This document shows, in pieces, positions 34,483 to 45,692 of a DNA stretch of 64,000 bases (the first letter of the stretch is position 1; each line of letters starts with the position of its first letter). Both the position numbers and the translations under genes were made by a program. The notes beneath the pieces are model-generated. The model made no database searches and was not told the DNA's origin. It saw only the letters and a list, made by a program, of their open reading frames with translations. The stretch is from Litsea cubeba (taxonomy: Eukaryota; Streptophyta; Magnoliopsida; Laurales; Lauraceae): positions 56,831,066 through 56,895,065 of the forward strand of contig CM022953.1 in assembly GCA_012931725.1 (NCBI GenBank), in the 5' to 3' direction.

Positions 34483-34488
34483 AATAAA
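34483..34488 (+). terminator. Possible polyadenylation signal after pol
   Basis: AATAAA 23 bases after the pol stop. It could end a short pol transcript; the full-length RNA must read through it to the 3' LTR. Confidence 0.3.
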
Positions 34489-34539
34489 AGCAGCTCTTGC
34501 CTTGTCATCAATCTGTCTCTCTGGTCGACTCCGGCAACA

Positions 34540-34907
34540 CAGGCTCCACGCCTTGGAAATGGCTTCGAGTTCCTGCACTCAGCCTTTCCTAAAATCCCGT
34601 GTCTTGGACACACAGGCTCCACGCCTTGGAAATGGCTTCGAGTTCCTACACTCAGCCTTTCCTAAAATCCCGTGTCTTGGACACACAGGCTCCACGCCTT
34701 GGAAATGGCTTCGAGTTCCTACACTCAGCCTTTCCTAAAATCCCGTGTCTTGGACACACAGGCTCCACGCCTTGGAAATGGCTTCGAGTTCCTACACTCA
34801 GCCTTTCCTAAAATCCCGTGTCTTGGACACAATCGAGGCTCTACGCCCTGGAAACGGCCCGGAGTTCCTAAACTCAGCCTTTCCTAAAATCCCGTGTCTT
34901 GGACACA
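34540..34907 (+). repeat. 73-bp tandem repeat array, five units
   Basis: Units begin CAGGCTCCACGCCTTGG at 34540, 34613, 34686 and 34759, with a diverged fifth near 34832. The first four are almost identical. It lies between pol and the antisense genes. Confidence 0.95.
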
Positions 34908-34908
34908 T

Positions 34909-35215
34909 GGGCCCACCGCCCTGGAAGAGACCTCGAGTCCCGACTCGGTCGCTTCCTAAAGCTCCTAGCCTTGGGCTATGGAGAGGCTTCGAGTTCACAC
35001 TCAGCCGAGATCGGGCCCACCGCCCTGGAAGAGACCTCGAGTCCCGACTCGGTCGCTTCCTAAAGCTCCTAGCCTTGGGCTATGGAGAGGCTTCGAGTTC
35101 ACACTCAGCCGAGATCGGGCCCACCGCCCTGGAAGAGACCTCGAGTCAGACTCGGCCGATTCCTAAAGCTCCTAGCCTTGGGCTATGGAGAAGGCCTCGA
35201 GTTCAGACACTCGGC
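34909..35215 (+). repeat. 104-bp tandem repeat array, three units
   Basis: Units begin GGGCCCACCGCCCTGG at 34909, 35013 and 35117. Each contains CTTCCTAAAGCTCCTAGCC-type sequence, so it shares a distant pattern (TTCGAGTTC..CTCAGCC) with the 73-bp array. Confidence 0.92.
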
Positions 35216-35439
35216 CGGATTCCAAAGATCAGGGTTTCTACACCCCTCAAAAATCATTGCCGAGCTCATGCTCACGCGGCCGAGACCAGTGGGATGATGA
35301 CTCCACTCCGGCACGAGGCAGCTCGGCTCGGCCAAAGCCAGCCGTTTCGAAGTCAGTGCCAGCACTCAAACACAAACAGCACAGAAAGTGTACCAGAACA
35401 GTGCAAAGAAATGAGAGAAGAACTCAAAAGCGCTGTACA

Positions 35440-36038
35440 CAGTTTGGGTAATCAGAGAATTCCTTTTTATCCATTGCAAACTACTTCATTACAAGGAAGT
35501 GCAGAATAGAAAGCAAATACAGAAAGGATGATCACAGTCCTCTAAAAACAGAAAATGGATAAGAGGTCAGGAGACTCTGTTCTTCACCGACTCTTCAGGC
35601 GGAAGGCTCGAGAACGCTGGATCACCGCCTGGAGGTTCTGAGCGATCCTGGACCTCGCTGGGCTCTGCAACACCCTCGGCGGCCAGTGGGACCAGCCAAG
35701 CTTGAAGAAACCTCCCGGACCAGCGGGGCCTCATCCCGCCTGCCGTACGACGGGCGCACTGGGCCGCGTCGGACGAGAATGCGCCACCGTCCCCCCGCCG
35801 CGCATCCTCACTCTGTCTGGCCAAGGGCGGACGGCCGTGAACCCGCGTTCAGAGAGCGCGTGGTCCACGGGGAGTTCCTTCAGAGAGCGCGCAGACCACG
35901 ACAGCCTTCCCCCCTCGGGGATGGCCGTCCAACGGCGCAAGGTTTCCCCCGGATCAGGTGATCTCAGACATCTCACGGACATGATTCCTACTGCTATGTT
36001 CTCTCCTCCTATGGCAAGCTTGCCACCCCTATTTATAG
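35440..36038 (-). other. Possible second antisense transcription unit in the Tat element
   Basis: On the minus strand a TATA box (CTATAAATAG, 36029-36038) precedes two overlapping GC-rich frames, 35731-35982 (83 codons) and 35567-35824 (85 codons, ending ESVKNRVS). A T-rich stretch with TGTAATGAAG near 35484-35493 follows, resembling a plant 3' end. The proteins are Arg/Pro-rich and I recognise nothing in them. The two frames could be joined by an indel or an intron. The layout parallels the larger antisense gene next door. Confidence 0.35.
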
Positions 36039-36186
36039 GAAGGAGAAGGCTCAGTCTCCAAAAGGAGTTATGAGGGCGAAGTCTCCCACGCGTTATTGGG
36101 AATGCACGACTGTTGACCGGCGATCCCTATGGCGCCACGTGGAGACATCCGTCAGACTCCCTCGTCAGCAGCGCCACCATATCTAT

Positions 36187-36315
36187 TGTTATTTAAGATC
36201 GCCCAAGATACGGAAGATCAGCGCAAATACCAATGGAGATCACCTAAAATACGGAGGATCGGCGCGAATACCAAAGAAAATCACCTAAGGTACGGAGTAT
36301 CGACGCTAGCACTCA
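36187..36315 (+). repeat. About 41-46-bp direct repeats, three diverged units
   Basis: Three blocks carry (A)TACGGA(A/G)(G/T)ATC(A/G)(G/A)CGC: near 36203, 36248 and 36291. Each is followed by AATACCAA or a diverged form. They lie downstream (minus-strand sense) of the main antisense gene. Confidence 0.6.
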
Positions 36316-36529
36316 AGAAGACTACTCGACACTCATTTCTAACGTTCCGTCACAAGGAACACTCTGCCGAACTCAAGCATCAAAGTACCAGGCTTAAAAG
36401 AGAGAAGCGCGAGTATTTGAAGAAACCTTCGATTGTATTGAAATCCCATTCATTACAGTATTTAGCAAATACACATTGAAGAAGATTACAAAGCATAAAG
36501 CAAAAGCAAAATATCCCGAGGTCCCGAGG

Positions 36530-37111
36530 TCATGGCTGATCAGTTGTACGGGCTGCAGCGTCAGAAGCTTCGCCGGATGGACGGGTAGAGGTCGGCACCG
36601 GAAGCGTGTACGGAGGCGGCTCCCGAAAAGAAGGGTGGCCCTCCGAGACCCCGACTTCCTTCAGGCCGGCAAGCCACCCTTTCGCCCAGGCCTTATCCCT
36701 CACAACAAGAACCCTTTCCTTGTAGTGGGCGGTGACCTGCACTTTGGCATCCTCGAATGCAGCATCGCACTCGGACTCGAGCTTCGCCTCGGCTTCATCC
36801 GCCCTCTTAGACTCGGATTCAAGCTTCGCCTCGGCTTCATCCGCCCTCCTGGACTCGGCTTGAAGCAGGGCCGCGTAATCGTCTCCCATCTTTGAGATGG
36901 AGACCTCGAGCTCGGCCACCTTGGTCCGCTCCGCCTCAGCTTCTTCCCTCACCTGCTCGAGCTTTGCCGCGTACTCCTCTTCCACCCTGGCTAACTTCTG
37001 GCTAACGGCATCCAGGGATTCCTACAAGCCGTTCTTCTCCACGGACAGCTCGGCAACGTCCGCGCTGTACCCGCGGATCCTATCAGCAACGGCGATGGAC
37101 TTCTGCGCCGC
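36530..37111 (-). CDS. Antisense gene, exon 3 (coiled coil) with in-frame TAG
   Basis: The acceptor TTTCTTTGACAG ends at 37112 and exon 3 starts in phase 0. After 29 codons (AAQKSIAVADRIRGYSADVA...) a TAG at 37022-37024 interrupts it. The frame then stays open to a TGA at 36530-36532, giving about 163 further codons. These are strongly heptad-like, with repeated 'RADEAEAKLESE' units, and a Pro-rich end. A T-rich tail with TGTAATGAATGG near 36450-36463 looks like its polyadenylation region. The stop looks like a single C-to-T change in a young element, or may limit the protein to a shorter form. Confidence 0.65.
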
Positions 37112-37197
37112 CTGTCAAAGAAAGAAGACGTACGTGTTAGATCCAAAGAGCGTCAGACGCTAAATTGCTGGTTTGACGAAGGGAGATGAAGAATTAC

Positions 37198-38030
37198 CAC
37201 GAAGTTGGACTGCAGCATCGACAGGATCAGCTTCTGATCGCTGTACTTATCCAGCCGCTCCATGTCCCGGGGAAGGGCGCAGGCTCGCCCAAGGGCCTCG
37301 AGGACCGGGAGATCGATCCTGTGAAGAATGCAATCCTCCACCGTCATCGGCCTCCCCGGCCCAAGCATGAAGCTCGGCTCCCATAACAGCGGCCCCTGCG
37401 GCAACGAGGCAGCAGCCGAGTTAGGGCCCGCGTCAGTCCTCGGCATCTTCAGCGGCCGAGTCTCCTCCCGCTCAACCTCAGCCGGGGGCAGGCGTGCCCC
37501 TGGATCAACAGGACTAAGGGGCGCGGGAACCTCCGCCACCTCTGCAGTTGAAACCACCCGAGCCCTCGGAGACGGATGCCTCGGAGAATTTACCGGCTCC
37601 TGGGGGGCTCGGACGTCCTCCGCTCCAAGCGCCAAAGCTTCGAGGTCCTCAAAGGACAAACGCCTGGTGTGCCTCATCTCAGAGCCAGGCGAGGGAGATC
37701 GGGCAGGTTGACTCGATTCCCTTCCTGAAACCTCGGGAAGTCTCGATCCCGATGTGGAAGCTAGGGTTCCAGACGTTGCCCTAACGTCAGACGACACCCG
37801 CAAGGGCTCTGCAACCTCCGGAACGGCCTGCTCCTGACCGACCTCAAGTCCGGCACCTTCACCCTTGATCGGTTCTACGGTGCCCCTCAAATACCCGCGG
37901 TACTTCGGCTCATATCCTAGCAGCGACCAAGCCGCCCTGCCGTCGTGGCCGCTGTATCGCTTCACCAGACGGAGCCAGGACTCGTTCCTCTTCCAGATGT
38001 ATCTGGCAGCCCGCTTCCTCTCCTTCAAAG
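37198..38030 (-). CDS. Antisense gene, exon 2
   Basis: Exon 2 begins after the acceptor GATTGCTGCAG and ends at a GTG|GTAATT donor. Its 833 bases join in frame to exon 1 (one base carried over) and to exon 3 (phase 0). The start is basic (LKERKRAARYIWKRNESW); then comes a long Pro/Ser/Glu-rich, probably disordered stretch; then a conserved-looking end (ILHRIDLPVLEALGRACALP). Length and order resemble plant proteins of the 'putative gypsy type transposon' group, which pair an N-terminal conserved domain with a disordered middle and coiled-coil tail. Confidence 0.7.
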
Positions 38031-38106
38031 CTGCAGCAATCAGAATCATTAGCGCGGCAGAACAAAAGAAACTTATGAAAAAAGAAAAGAAACGAAGGGT
38101 GTTTAC

Positions 38107-38632
38107 TTGGAATGGTACCGAAGTGGCGAGGGACCTGGAAGCCTCTATCGGTGTCCGCCTCCCCAAACTCCCAGTTTCCCGAGACGTACAGAAGATCGTC
38201 CCCGGCATACTTGCTCGAATCCTCCAAGTATCGGACGAAGCCGTCCCGGCCCGACTTAGCCCGGAGATAATAAGAATCCCCGGACCTACATATGTCATAG
38301 ACGTCCTCAAGGTCGAAGACGCCGAAGTCGGTGCCCAGGACCTCATTCAACTTGACCGTGCCCATCACGATCTTGAAGGCATTCGGCAGCAGTTGGCAGG
38401 GGCAGAGACGCCACTGACTAAGGCACCTCCTGAGAAGGGGGTGAAGGGGGAATCGGACCCCGCCTTCTATCACGGCCACCAGCGGAAAAGGCATCCAGCC
38501 TCCCAAAAAGGCGCGAGGGTTGTAGCCATGGGGGTCAGCACCCCTGACTTGGACATCAGCAGGGATCCTAAAGGCCAACCTGAAACCCTCGATCGCTGCC
38601 TCGCCCTCTAACCAGTGGCTGTAAATCCCCAT
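38107..38632 (-). CDS. Antisense gene, exon 1: putative gypsy-type transposon domain
   Basis: The ATG at 38632 opens 175 codons to a CCAA|GTAAAC donor. Residues about 58-95 (RFPLHPLLRRCLSQWRLCPC, then QLLPNAFKIVMG) match the signature I know from the plant family annotated as putative gypsy type transposon or Transposase_28 (PF04195). Function of that family is unknown to me. A 5' leader intron is likely (38645-38694, TTCC|GTAAGT ... TTCTAG). The start is chosen because it lies just after that acceptor and before the conserved block. The gene runs opposite to gag-pol, inside the element, so it is an accessory gene mobilised with it. Confidence 0.7.
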
Positions 38633-38848
38633 TCCTATCCCAGTCTAGAAGCAGAGAAATCCGCAGAAGAAGAGGCAAGGCAGAAGGAACTTACGGAAGC
38701 AGAACGAAGATGCTGGGGCAGCAAAGAGACTCAACTTCAGCAGCGCACCACTCCTCAGATGAAGCTCCCTCACAGTAGCTTGCCCACCTCTGACGCTCGC
38801 CTCTGATTCAGAATCGCAAACGAAGAGTAAAGCAGACCTCGACTGCCC

Positions 38849-38857
38849 TATATATAG
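38849..38857 (-). promoter_or_regulatory. TATA box of the antisense gene
   Basis: CTATATATAG read on the minus strand, about 220 bases before the ATG at 38632. Leader plus leader intron account for the distance. Confidence 0.6.
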
Positions 38858-38899
38858 CAGAGAGGCCCCCTTTCCAGAAACCCTAGTTGGGCGCGCCAA

Positions 38900-39212
38900 G
38901 GGGCGCCCCCTGGGATTTCGCGCGCATCATTTCGAAAATTGATCACGCCCCTGACGAAACGGCGCGCAAATCATTTCAAAAATTGATTGCGCCCCTGACG
39001 AGACAGCGCGTACGACCTCGAGGAGACAGACAACTAGCCAAGAGATGACGCGTGGAGCCGTCGATTTGTCTTCAGCATTGAATAGGGAACGCCATTTATT
39101 ACCTCGAGCATCCAAAGCGACAGCGAGTCAGAGCCGAAAGAGGCTCTCTCCTCCAGATAGACCCGGCACATAGCTCCCGACCTCACGACACTGACGTTCT
39201 ACGCGAGCTCAG
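38900..39212. other. Region between antisense promoter and 3' LTR
   Basis: No gene. It has a duplicated short block around CATTTC(G/A)AAAATTGAT..CGCCCCTGACGA (38930-38960 and 38970-39002). Confidence 0.6.
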
Positions 39213-39227
39213 AAGCTAGGGGGCAAT
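39213..39227 (+). other. Polypurine tract of the Tat element
   Basis: GAAGCTAGGGGGCAAT lies directly before the 3' LTR start. It primes plus-strand synthesis. Confidence 0.7.
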
Positions 39228-40182
39228 TGTGTGGGAAATTTCCAGAGCTACAGGATTAAGCTAATCACAGCCATCAGATGGGGCTAAGCATTTTCACGTG
39301 CCATCCGCGTGCCATCTACGTGGCACCGATCTCATCCCGGCTACCAGGGCAGAGGCCTTAGCCGACACCAGGCATCTCCAGGCCACAAGCGCCGAACTGG
39401 ACCACCTCGGGCATCATCTCGGCAAAGAGTCCACCCCGGCAGGGCCACCCCGGATGCCGTCTCCGCAGAGAGCCCTACCTCGGCTGAAGCCACCTCGGCT
39501 GAAGAAGCCAGGACAGTAACCGAAGCTAGAAAGAACATCCGCTTGGGCCCCTCATCCCCCACGTCACCAGGCACGTGGAGGGATAGGGTCACGAGCTAGT
39601 GGGACAGACACGACATCCAGCCGCCCACTATCTTCACCAGATCGCCACATGGCAGCATCCAGCGGCTGAGGCCACATCAGGGCAAGGCCCGAGGGAAGAT
39701 CCGCTGGTACTCCAACCGCCAAAGGCGCCCAACACAACCTGGCCCAACAAGACACGCATTTAATGCAATGTGGGCTGACCCGACTAGCATTAAATGCTGA
39801 GTGGGCCGGATTAGACTGCATTTATTACTTTGTGGGCTGATCATGACTTCCCAGTCAGATCATGGGACCCACACCCAGATATTCTCTGAGAGATACGATC
39901 CAATCCTCTATAAATAGACCTTCATACACCATGTAAGGTACGCATAATCCCACTCACAGAGCCCTTACTCTGTCTCTCTTCTCCCTCTCCTTCCATCGTT
40001 CCAGTCCCCATACTGACTTTGGCATCGGAGAGCCTTGCGCCGCTCAGGCCAGGGTCCTCTGACCGTTTGCTACTCTCTTTCAGGCTTTCGGACGGCATCC
40101 AGACATCCCAGACACCATCATCTTCACGGATAAGTCCTGTAAGGCACCCTCTTATTGTGGGTCATAATTTTCTGCACCTACA
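39228..40182 (+). repeat. 3' LTR of the Tat element
   Basis: 955 bp, TGTGTGGG...CACCTACA, one substitution from the 5' LTR, followed by the target duplication CTTGT. Confidence 0.95.
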
Positions 40183-40187
40183 CTTGT

Positions 40188-41505
40188 AATTGTATATTAA
40201 ACGCAATTTTCTTTGTGTAGTAGGCCATTTTATGTTGAGTACATAAATTCTGGATGGCTCATCATTTTTCTTATTTTTATCATCAGTTCTTTATATATAT
40301 ATATATATGACTCATGATAATGATGATGATGATGTTTAATGTGGTCTACCAATATTATTTGATCTGGATTATGGCTAATGTCTTGTAAATCCTTTACGAG
40401 TTTGAGGGGCACAACCTATGTGGTGGGGCCAATTGACCCTCAATTATTCTATAAAGGATCCTGCATAAGAAAACTTGTTACACCCAATGTTCTTTGGATG
40501 AGCATAGTATTTATCATTATTTGCCTTAAATGTGGGGGGTGTATGTATATAGTTAATTTGGCTCTCAGATCCTTAAGAGATCACAATTGGGTCAAAGAGG
40601 CTTTAATGCATTTTTTTTTTTATATCCATATAATTTTTATAGCATTAAGTCTAGTATGATTGGAACCTTACTTGTGTATAATATAAAAGGTTATCCATAA
40701 ACTCTATTGAGCCCTGAAATCACTGGATGTGGCTTCATGTGAGGAGGCCAAAGCTAGTGATTATAGATATCATAATGGGTTAAAACTTGATAATTAGTTG
40801 ATTGAGCTGGGATCAATGGAAATGGGCGAGAAACGGATCTCTAATAAAAATCTATAATAGATAAGAAACATAGGTATCCTTGGTATTTATTCATGTGAGG
40901 AGGCCTATGGTAATGATTTTAGATTTCATAATGGGTTAAAACTCCTAGGGTCAATGGAAATGGGCTAGAAATGAATCTCTAATAAAATTTATAATAGAAA
41001 AGAAACCTAGGTTTCCTTGGTATTTATTCATAATTTTGCAACTCATCAATGGATGTGAAAAACATTTTTCCTTAATGATGAATTAGAAGAAAATTTTCAC
41101 GTGGACCTATATGAGGGATTTGCTATTCCAAGAAGGGACTATAAAGTTTGATAATTAATTTTATCCCTCTATTATTTAAATCTAGTTCTGAGCAATGGTA
41201 TGAAAAATTTGATGAAATGATATTTATCATCTGGTTTCAAAATAAATGTGTATTCCCAATTTTCTTAAGATAAGGGTGTGCCAATATATATTGATGATTT
41301 GCTCAATCTTGTACTAATTTTGATTGCATCAATAGTACAATTTATCATTTTTTTTAAATATATGAAAGACTTCTGTCTTGCTAATATTCTATTAGGAATA
41401 CTAATTCTCAAACATGAGAATGCATATATCCTGACTCGTCTCATTACATTGAGAAAAAAGATGTATTTATGTTCAATCAATTTTCCAGTTTACCTGTTTA
41501 TATTT
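40188..41505. other. Old LTR element, continued; no gene seen
   Basis: AT-rich, with a TA microsatellite near 40293-40308 and a GAT repeat near 40320. Two blocks around TCATGTGAGGAGGCC and AATGGGTTAAAACT (40733-40790 and 40894-40945) form a diverged direct repeat. Confidence 0.4.
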
Positions 41506-44087
41506 TGTCACGACCCGGGCCCGAGATCCGTTAAACTCCCGGATCGCAATCACATACTTACTCTTGTAAACCCCGAATTAACCGAAATTAAAACGGGATC
41601 CACAAGGGATAATCATACAAATTTGCGGAAAATATACAAATTGCGGAATACATATATTTAACATCAACTATCATCAATGTATAATCCCAATCAAAAGTGA
41701 GGTTCTTATACACGAATTGTTTTGTCAACCATTGTATATTCGCATACAATTAAAGGTGACCAAAAATTGAATTTCCAAATAGTTCTCCCAAAAGAGTCTA
41801 AACATTCCCAAAAGAAAACCCCAAAATGAATCTCCATGTCATGACGCACTCGGATACTCGTATCAATTAGTATCCCGTCTATGCTATTCTATCAATCCTC
41901 CTGGAGGAACCGGAGCGGTCTCCTCCGCTGGCGCTGGGGCCGCTGCAGGGTCGGCATGGGCAAGTGGGCCTGTAATGCCATCAATAACACTAATGAACAC
42001 GACGGTTCAACAATGCATACATAATTCTGTGATATAACATGTTAATACCTACATGATTTCATTCAGCTGTATTTCTATCAATTCCAACAATTCATAGCAT
42101 AGATAATACCATTAGTCAATTAATGATCATAAATAATTTGGCAACTGCCATAGCATTCATTTCATTACTTTTCATTCTTTTACCATCTTCCCTCAAAGGA
42201 AGGATTCATCTTCCAAATGGAAGGAATAGTATAGTCATAATCTTTCAATGACAATAATTCAATATTGTGGGACTTACTAGTGCCCGGGCCAGGGGCATCT
42301 AACATCACCACGGAGCTCCGGAACGCCTCCAAATCCATCTACTGCAGTAGGAATAATCATTTGATGAAATAGCTATGTAGTGCCAAACTTATGAGTTATC
42401 ACTTTAATCTATTTCTAGATTCCATTCAAGACATGCAAGTCTAGTAAAGCAGTTACAGTACAATACAAACACATACCAATGAGGGAATTCGGGTAACTAG
42501 GAATTCCACTCATTTCTTTCATGATTCCAACCAACCATTCGAGTGTAACCATTGGTTATCTAATGTACGTGTTATTCTTGATGGGCATCACTTTTAATTA
42601 ATGTGAACAATAAAGTCCCCGTAATTATCACTCATGGGGGTCTAGTCTATAATTCATTGAACATTCGTTATGTTATTAAACTTAGGGTTCAATCACTTGA
42701 AATCTCCTTTTATTTTTCATTAATTCAATTGACCTCTAATCTCATAATAACTAGCTTTAAAACTAGTTTAGAGAGCAATTACGTTCATAAGAAACATCTA
42801 TGATCGAATGAACCCCGAAATCCAATGAAAATACGTCCCAGTTAAGAGACAGTCTGATAGATCGACGCACAGGTCCGATCGATCGGACAGAAACAAGTCC
42901 CAGTTAAAGGATAGTCCGATCGATCGACGCGCAGGTCCGATCGATCGGACAGAAATATGTCTCAGTTAAGACACAGTCCGATCGATCGGACCTGATGGTC
43001 GATCAATCGGACAGGTCCGGGACTGGTTCCCAAACCACCGATTTCTGCCCTTCTTCTTCCATTTTTCCTACATCTCCACTTCATACATGCATATAATTAG
43101 GATATCTTGTCTTCCTTCATTTACCAACTCATATACATTCAAATACCCATTTCTAATCCATCATTCATTTACAATAAACTCATTCCAATCTACAATGGAA
43201 ATTCCACAAATGATTCTAATCAAGGTAGTGCATAGACATTAACATAATCACATAGAAAATGTATACACTTGCCTCTATTGAAGCTTCTTGAGCAAAACCC
43301 CTCTTTCTAAGCTTGGATTTGAGGTCAAACCCTTTTTAATCAAACCTTAATTTCATAAAACATGCAAGAGAGATATCTTATGAGCTATTCATGCTAGAAA
43401 TCACCTACACACACCTAATGGAACTTGAAAACCCTATAAAAGTCCAAGGCACTTACTTGTAGTTCAAAGAGAAAAAGGTTGGGTCCTAGCCAAAGCTCCA
43501 AAAGTTCTAATAATGGAGAATGAGGTGAGGAAGAAGATGAAGATGATGAATCCACTCTCCAAAATCACTTGCAAGCTCTCAATCTTCACTCTTAATGGAG
43601 GGGATGGAAGAAAGAGAGAAAGAGATGGAGAAGTTGCCTAGGGTTTACTATTGAAATGAAATGAACCCATCTCTTAGCTTATATAAGCTATCATTTTGCA
43701 TTTAAGTCCACTTTCTTATACTCATTTACACTTTAAGTCAAATGAGGGCTTTTTTGACTAATCTTAAGTCAAAACTAATTGTGTATGTTATGAAAGTTAA
43801 CGCATTAATCGAGATATACGCGATGGTGTCAAGAATTACCGTATTCGACGAAATACGCATAAATTCGTATTTACGAAAAAGTCCTTATCTCTACTCATTT
43901 AAACCAAATCTCAATTCAATGATTTCAATTTCATTCAATCTCACTTCATTATGCTCAATTCAATCATTAGAGACTTGTTTATCTCTTTTTGGTCATTAAC
44001 CAACATTAATTCAATTAATTATACTTAATTAGCATAAATCTCAATTAATTAGCCTTAATCATCATTAATTCGGGACGGGGTGTAACA
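41506..44087 (-). mobile_element. Solo LTR of a chromovirus (Tekay/Del-type)
   Basis: The 2582-bp unit is flanked by TATTT on both sides (41501-41505 and 44088-44092). In minus-strand sense it runs TGTTACACCCCGTCCCG...GGGTCGTGACA, close to the LTR ends of elements B and C. No primer site or internal sequence follows, so the element recombined to a single LTR. A TATA box (CTTATATAAG) is at 43678-43687. Confidence 0.88.
42838..43022 (-). repeat. Palindrome array in the solo LTR
   Basis: Three tandem units of about 61-62 bp (starting 42838, 42899, 42961), each with two copies or variants of the 14-bp perfect palindrome TCCGATCGATCGGA. Three copies are perfect and three are degenerate. Confidence 0.95.
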
Positions 44088-44092
44088 TATTT

Positions 44093-45445
44093 ATATGGTC
44101 TAAATGTATGAAATTGACCTGACATGAGGAAAGATTGTGTCACAAAAGGAATATTATGATAGCTTACGGCCGCATGACATGCATTACTTAAATTGTTGCA
44201 TATGTTTTTGTTAAACTGAGTGGATTTTTTAGTAATCCCGATTTAATGCATTGAAACCTTGTTTTTGAAACCCTTAAATTTCTGAACATATTTATGCATC
44301 ATGGATTGATTAACATTTTTGGGAATCTTCCTATTTGGAAGGGTGTTGTGATGTTAGTTGGAACGTTGGTTCAAACAATTCCTTGTCCAAGAGTAGTTGG
44401 ATGCATGTATGCTCTTGGTGGGACTGCAACATTCTACCATGGAGTGCGCATTTGTGACAACTTGCAACAAGAGGCAAAGAGACGGTGTGATTGGAAATTT
44501 ACAATTAGAAATTTCAATTTGATCCAAAATAAAGCCACTAATTTCTTTGCATAGTTTTAGTGATGCTCCATTATCATGAGTGTACTCACTGTACATGGTT
44601 AGTAAAGAGGGGTATTGGACAAATGCATAGTTATGTGGTTGGATTGCTTAATCCGGTGTGATCACTTTTGATCATGTGAGGTCAAGTGTAAACTTGACAG
44701 CTCCCTTGGTTAAAGGCCTTACAAGGGATGTTAACTTCTATGGGGATGGGTTTAAGCCCACTTATTGATCAGCTATGATAGAAACTCGACTCAGCATTTG
44801 CACTCCAGATCCTGAGTTCAATGAGCAAAGTATATCATCAGTTTGTGATCTGCAAGCACTAAATTTACTTATTTCATCCCCTGGATTAGAAGTAGTACTG
44901 CTTGGACCAGTAATGGAAAAGGAGAGGTTGAGTCGGGCTTTTAATGGATCTAAAACAGATTTTTGTTGTAGCGTTTATGTTATAGGAGAGCCTATGATAG
45001 GTCCACCTATATGAATGTGGAAGTGTGGCCGCTTCCTATAAGGATTGAGTTTTTCTCTAGGAGCATTCATGAAACCAGGATATAGACACATGGCCTGAGA
45101 TAGCGTCGGCTTTATCAGAACCACCAGAAGCTAAGAGGTTTTATACGTGATAGTAATTCCGGTCTTGTCACATGGAGTCACTAATTCAAAGCTACGACTA
45201 TTAAGCACTTCGATGAGACTTTGAGATCTATCACTAAGTGAAGGTTCAAGTCCACATGACACCTATCATTTATACATAAAATCTCGAGATATCAATAGCA
45301 GAATAAATCTTCATTTTGTGGGGGGTCATTGCACAAATTCCCCAAAATTGTGGGGGTCCTTCATGATTTTTTAGATTTTTGGGGGTCTATATGAATTATT
45401 TGACAATGTGGGGCCTTGTTGTCCTTTTTTTTTTTCCACTTTATG
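44093..45445. other. Old LTR element, interior; no gene recognised
   Basis: Open frames at 44294-44554 and 44775-45014 read like protein in places but contain no motif I know. They may be eroded coding sequence of the old element. Confidence 0.3.
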
Positions 45446-45692
45446 GGGCATTGTTTGAGATTTTTGGGAATTGTGGGGGATTGTTGGAAATCGTCAAAAA
45501 TAAGAAAATCAAGGTTTGGGCTTTGTTTTCTCATAAATTACTTTTCATATTCATCCATTTCTCATGTAGTGAAATCCAATAGAAGATAACCCTTTTGAGA
45601 ACCTATTTTTTATTTGGAAACTTACCTTCTTTTATATGTAGCCAACATCGCACATCGGATATGTTATGGAGGAAAGAGACATTTATAAGAGA
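45446..45692 (+). mobile_element. LTR-like copy (right) of the old LTR element, truncated
   Basis: Homologous to 25545-25980 but without the MITE. It stops abruptly at the junction with element B's LTR. Confidence 0.6.

Larger units (their letters stand above)
27638..40182 (+). mobile_element. Complete Tat-lineage Ty3/gypsy retrotransposon
   Basis: The element is 12,545 bp, with a 5-bp target duplication CTTGT at 27633-27637 and 40183-40187. It has two 955-bp LTRs, a primer site, a gag-pol frame and a polypurine tract. Tat lineage is shown by a second RNase H domain between the polymerase-linked RNase H and the integrase. The long region between pol and the 3' LTR, with tandem repeats and an antisense gene, is also typical. 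It is inserted in a non-coding part of the old LTR element. Confidence 0.95.

Noticed and set aside
34745..35509. 254-codon frame across the tandem arrays
   Set aside because: Repeat units with lengths that happen to keep a frame open; frames are open in several phases and the protein is only the repeat translated.
37865..38611. 248-codon + strand frame opposite the antisense gene
   Set aside because: It runs straight through the intron and lacks known motifs. The minus strand shows splice sites in phase, a conserved domain and a TATA box.
42838..43022. CRISPR-like look of palindromic repeats with spacing
   Set aside because: Units are whole tandem repeats with similar 'spacers', in an LTR of a plant genome; not a CRISPR array.
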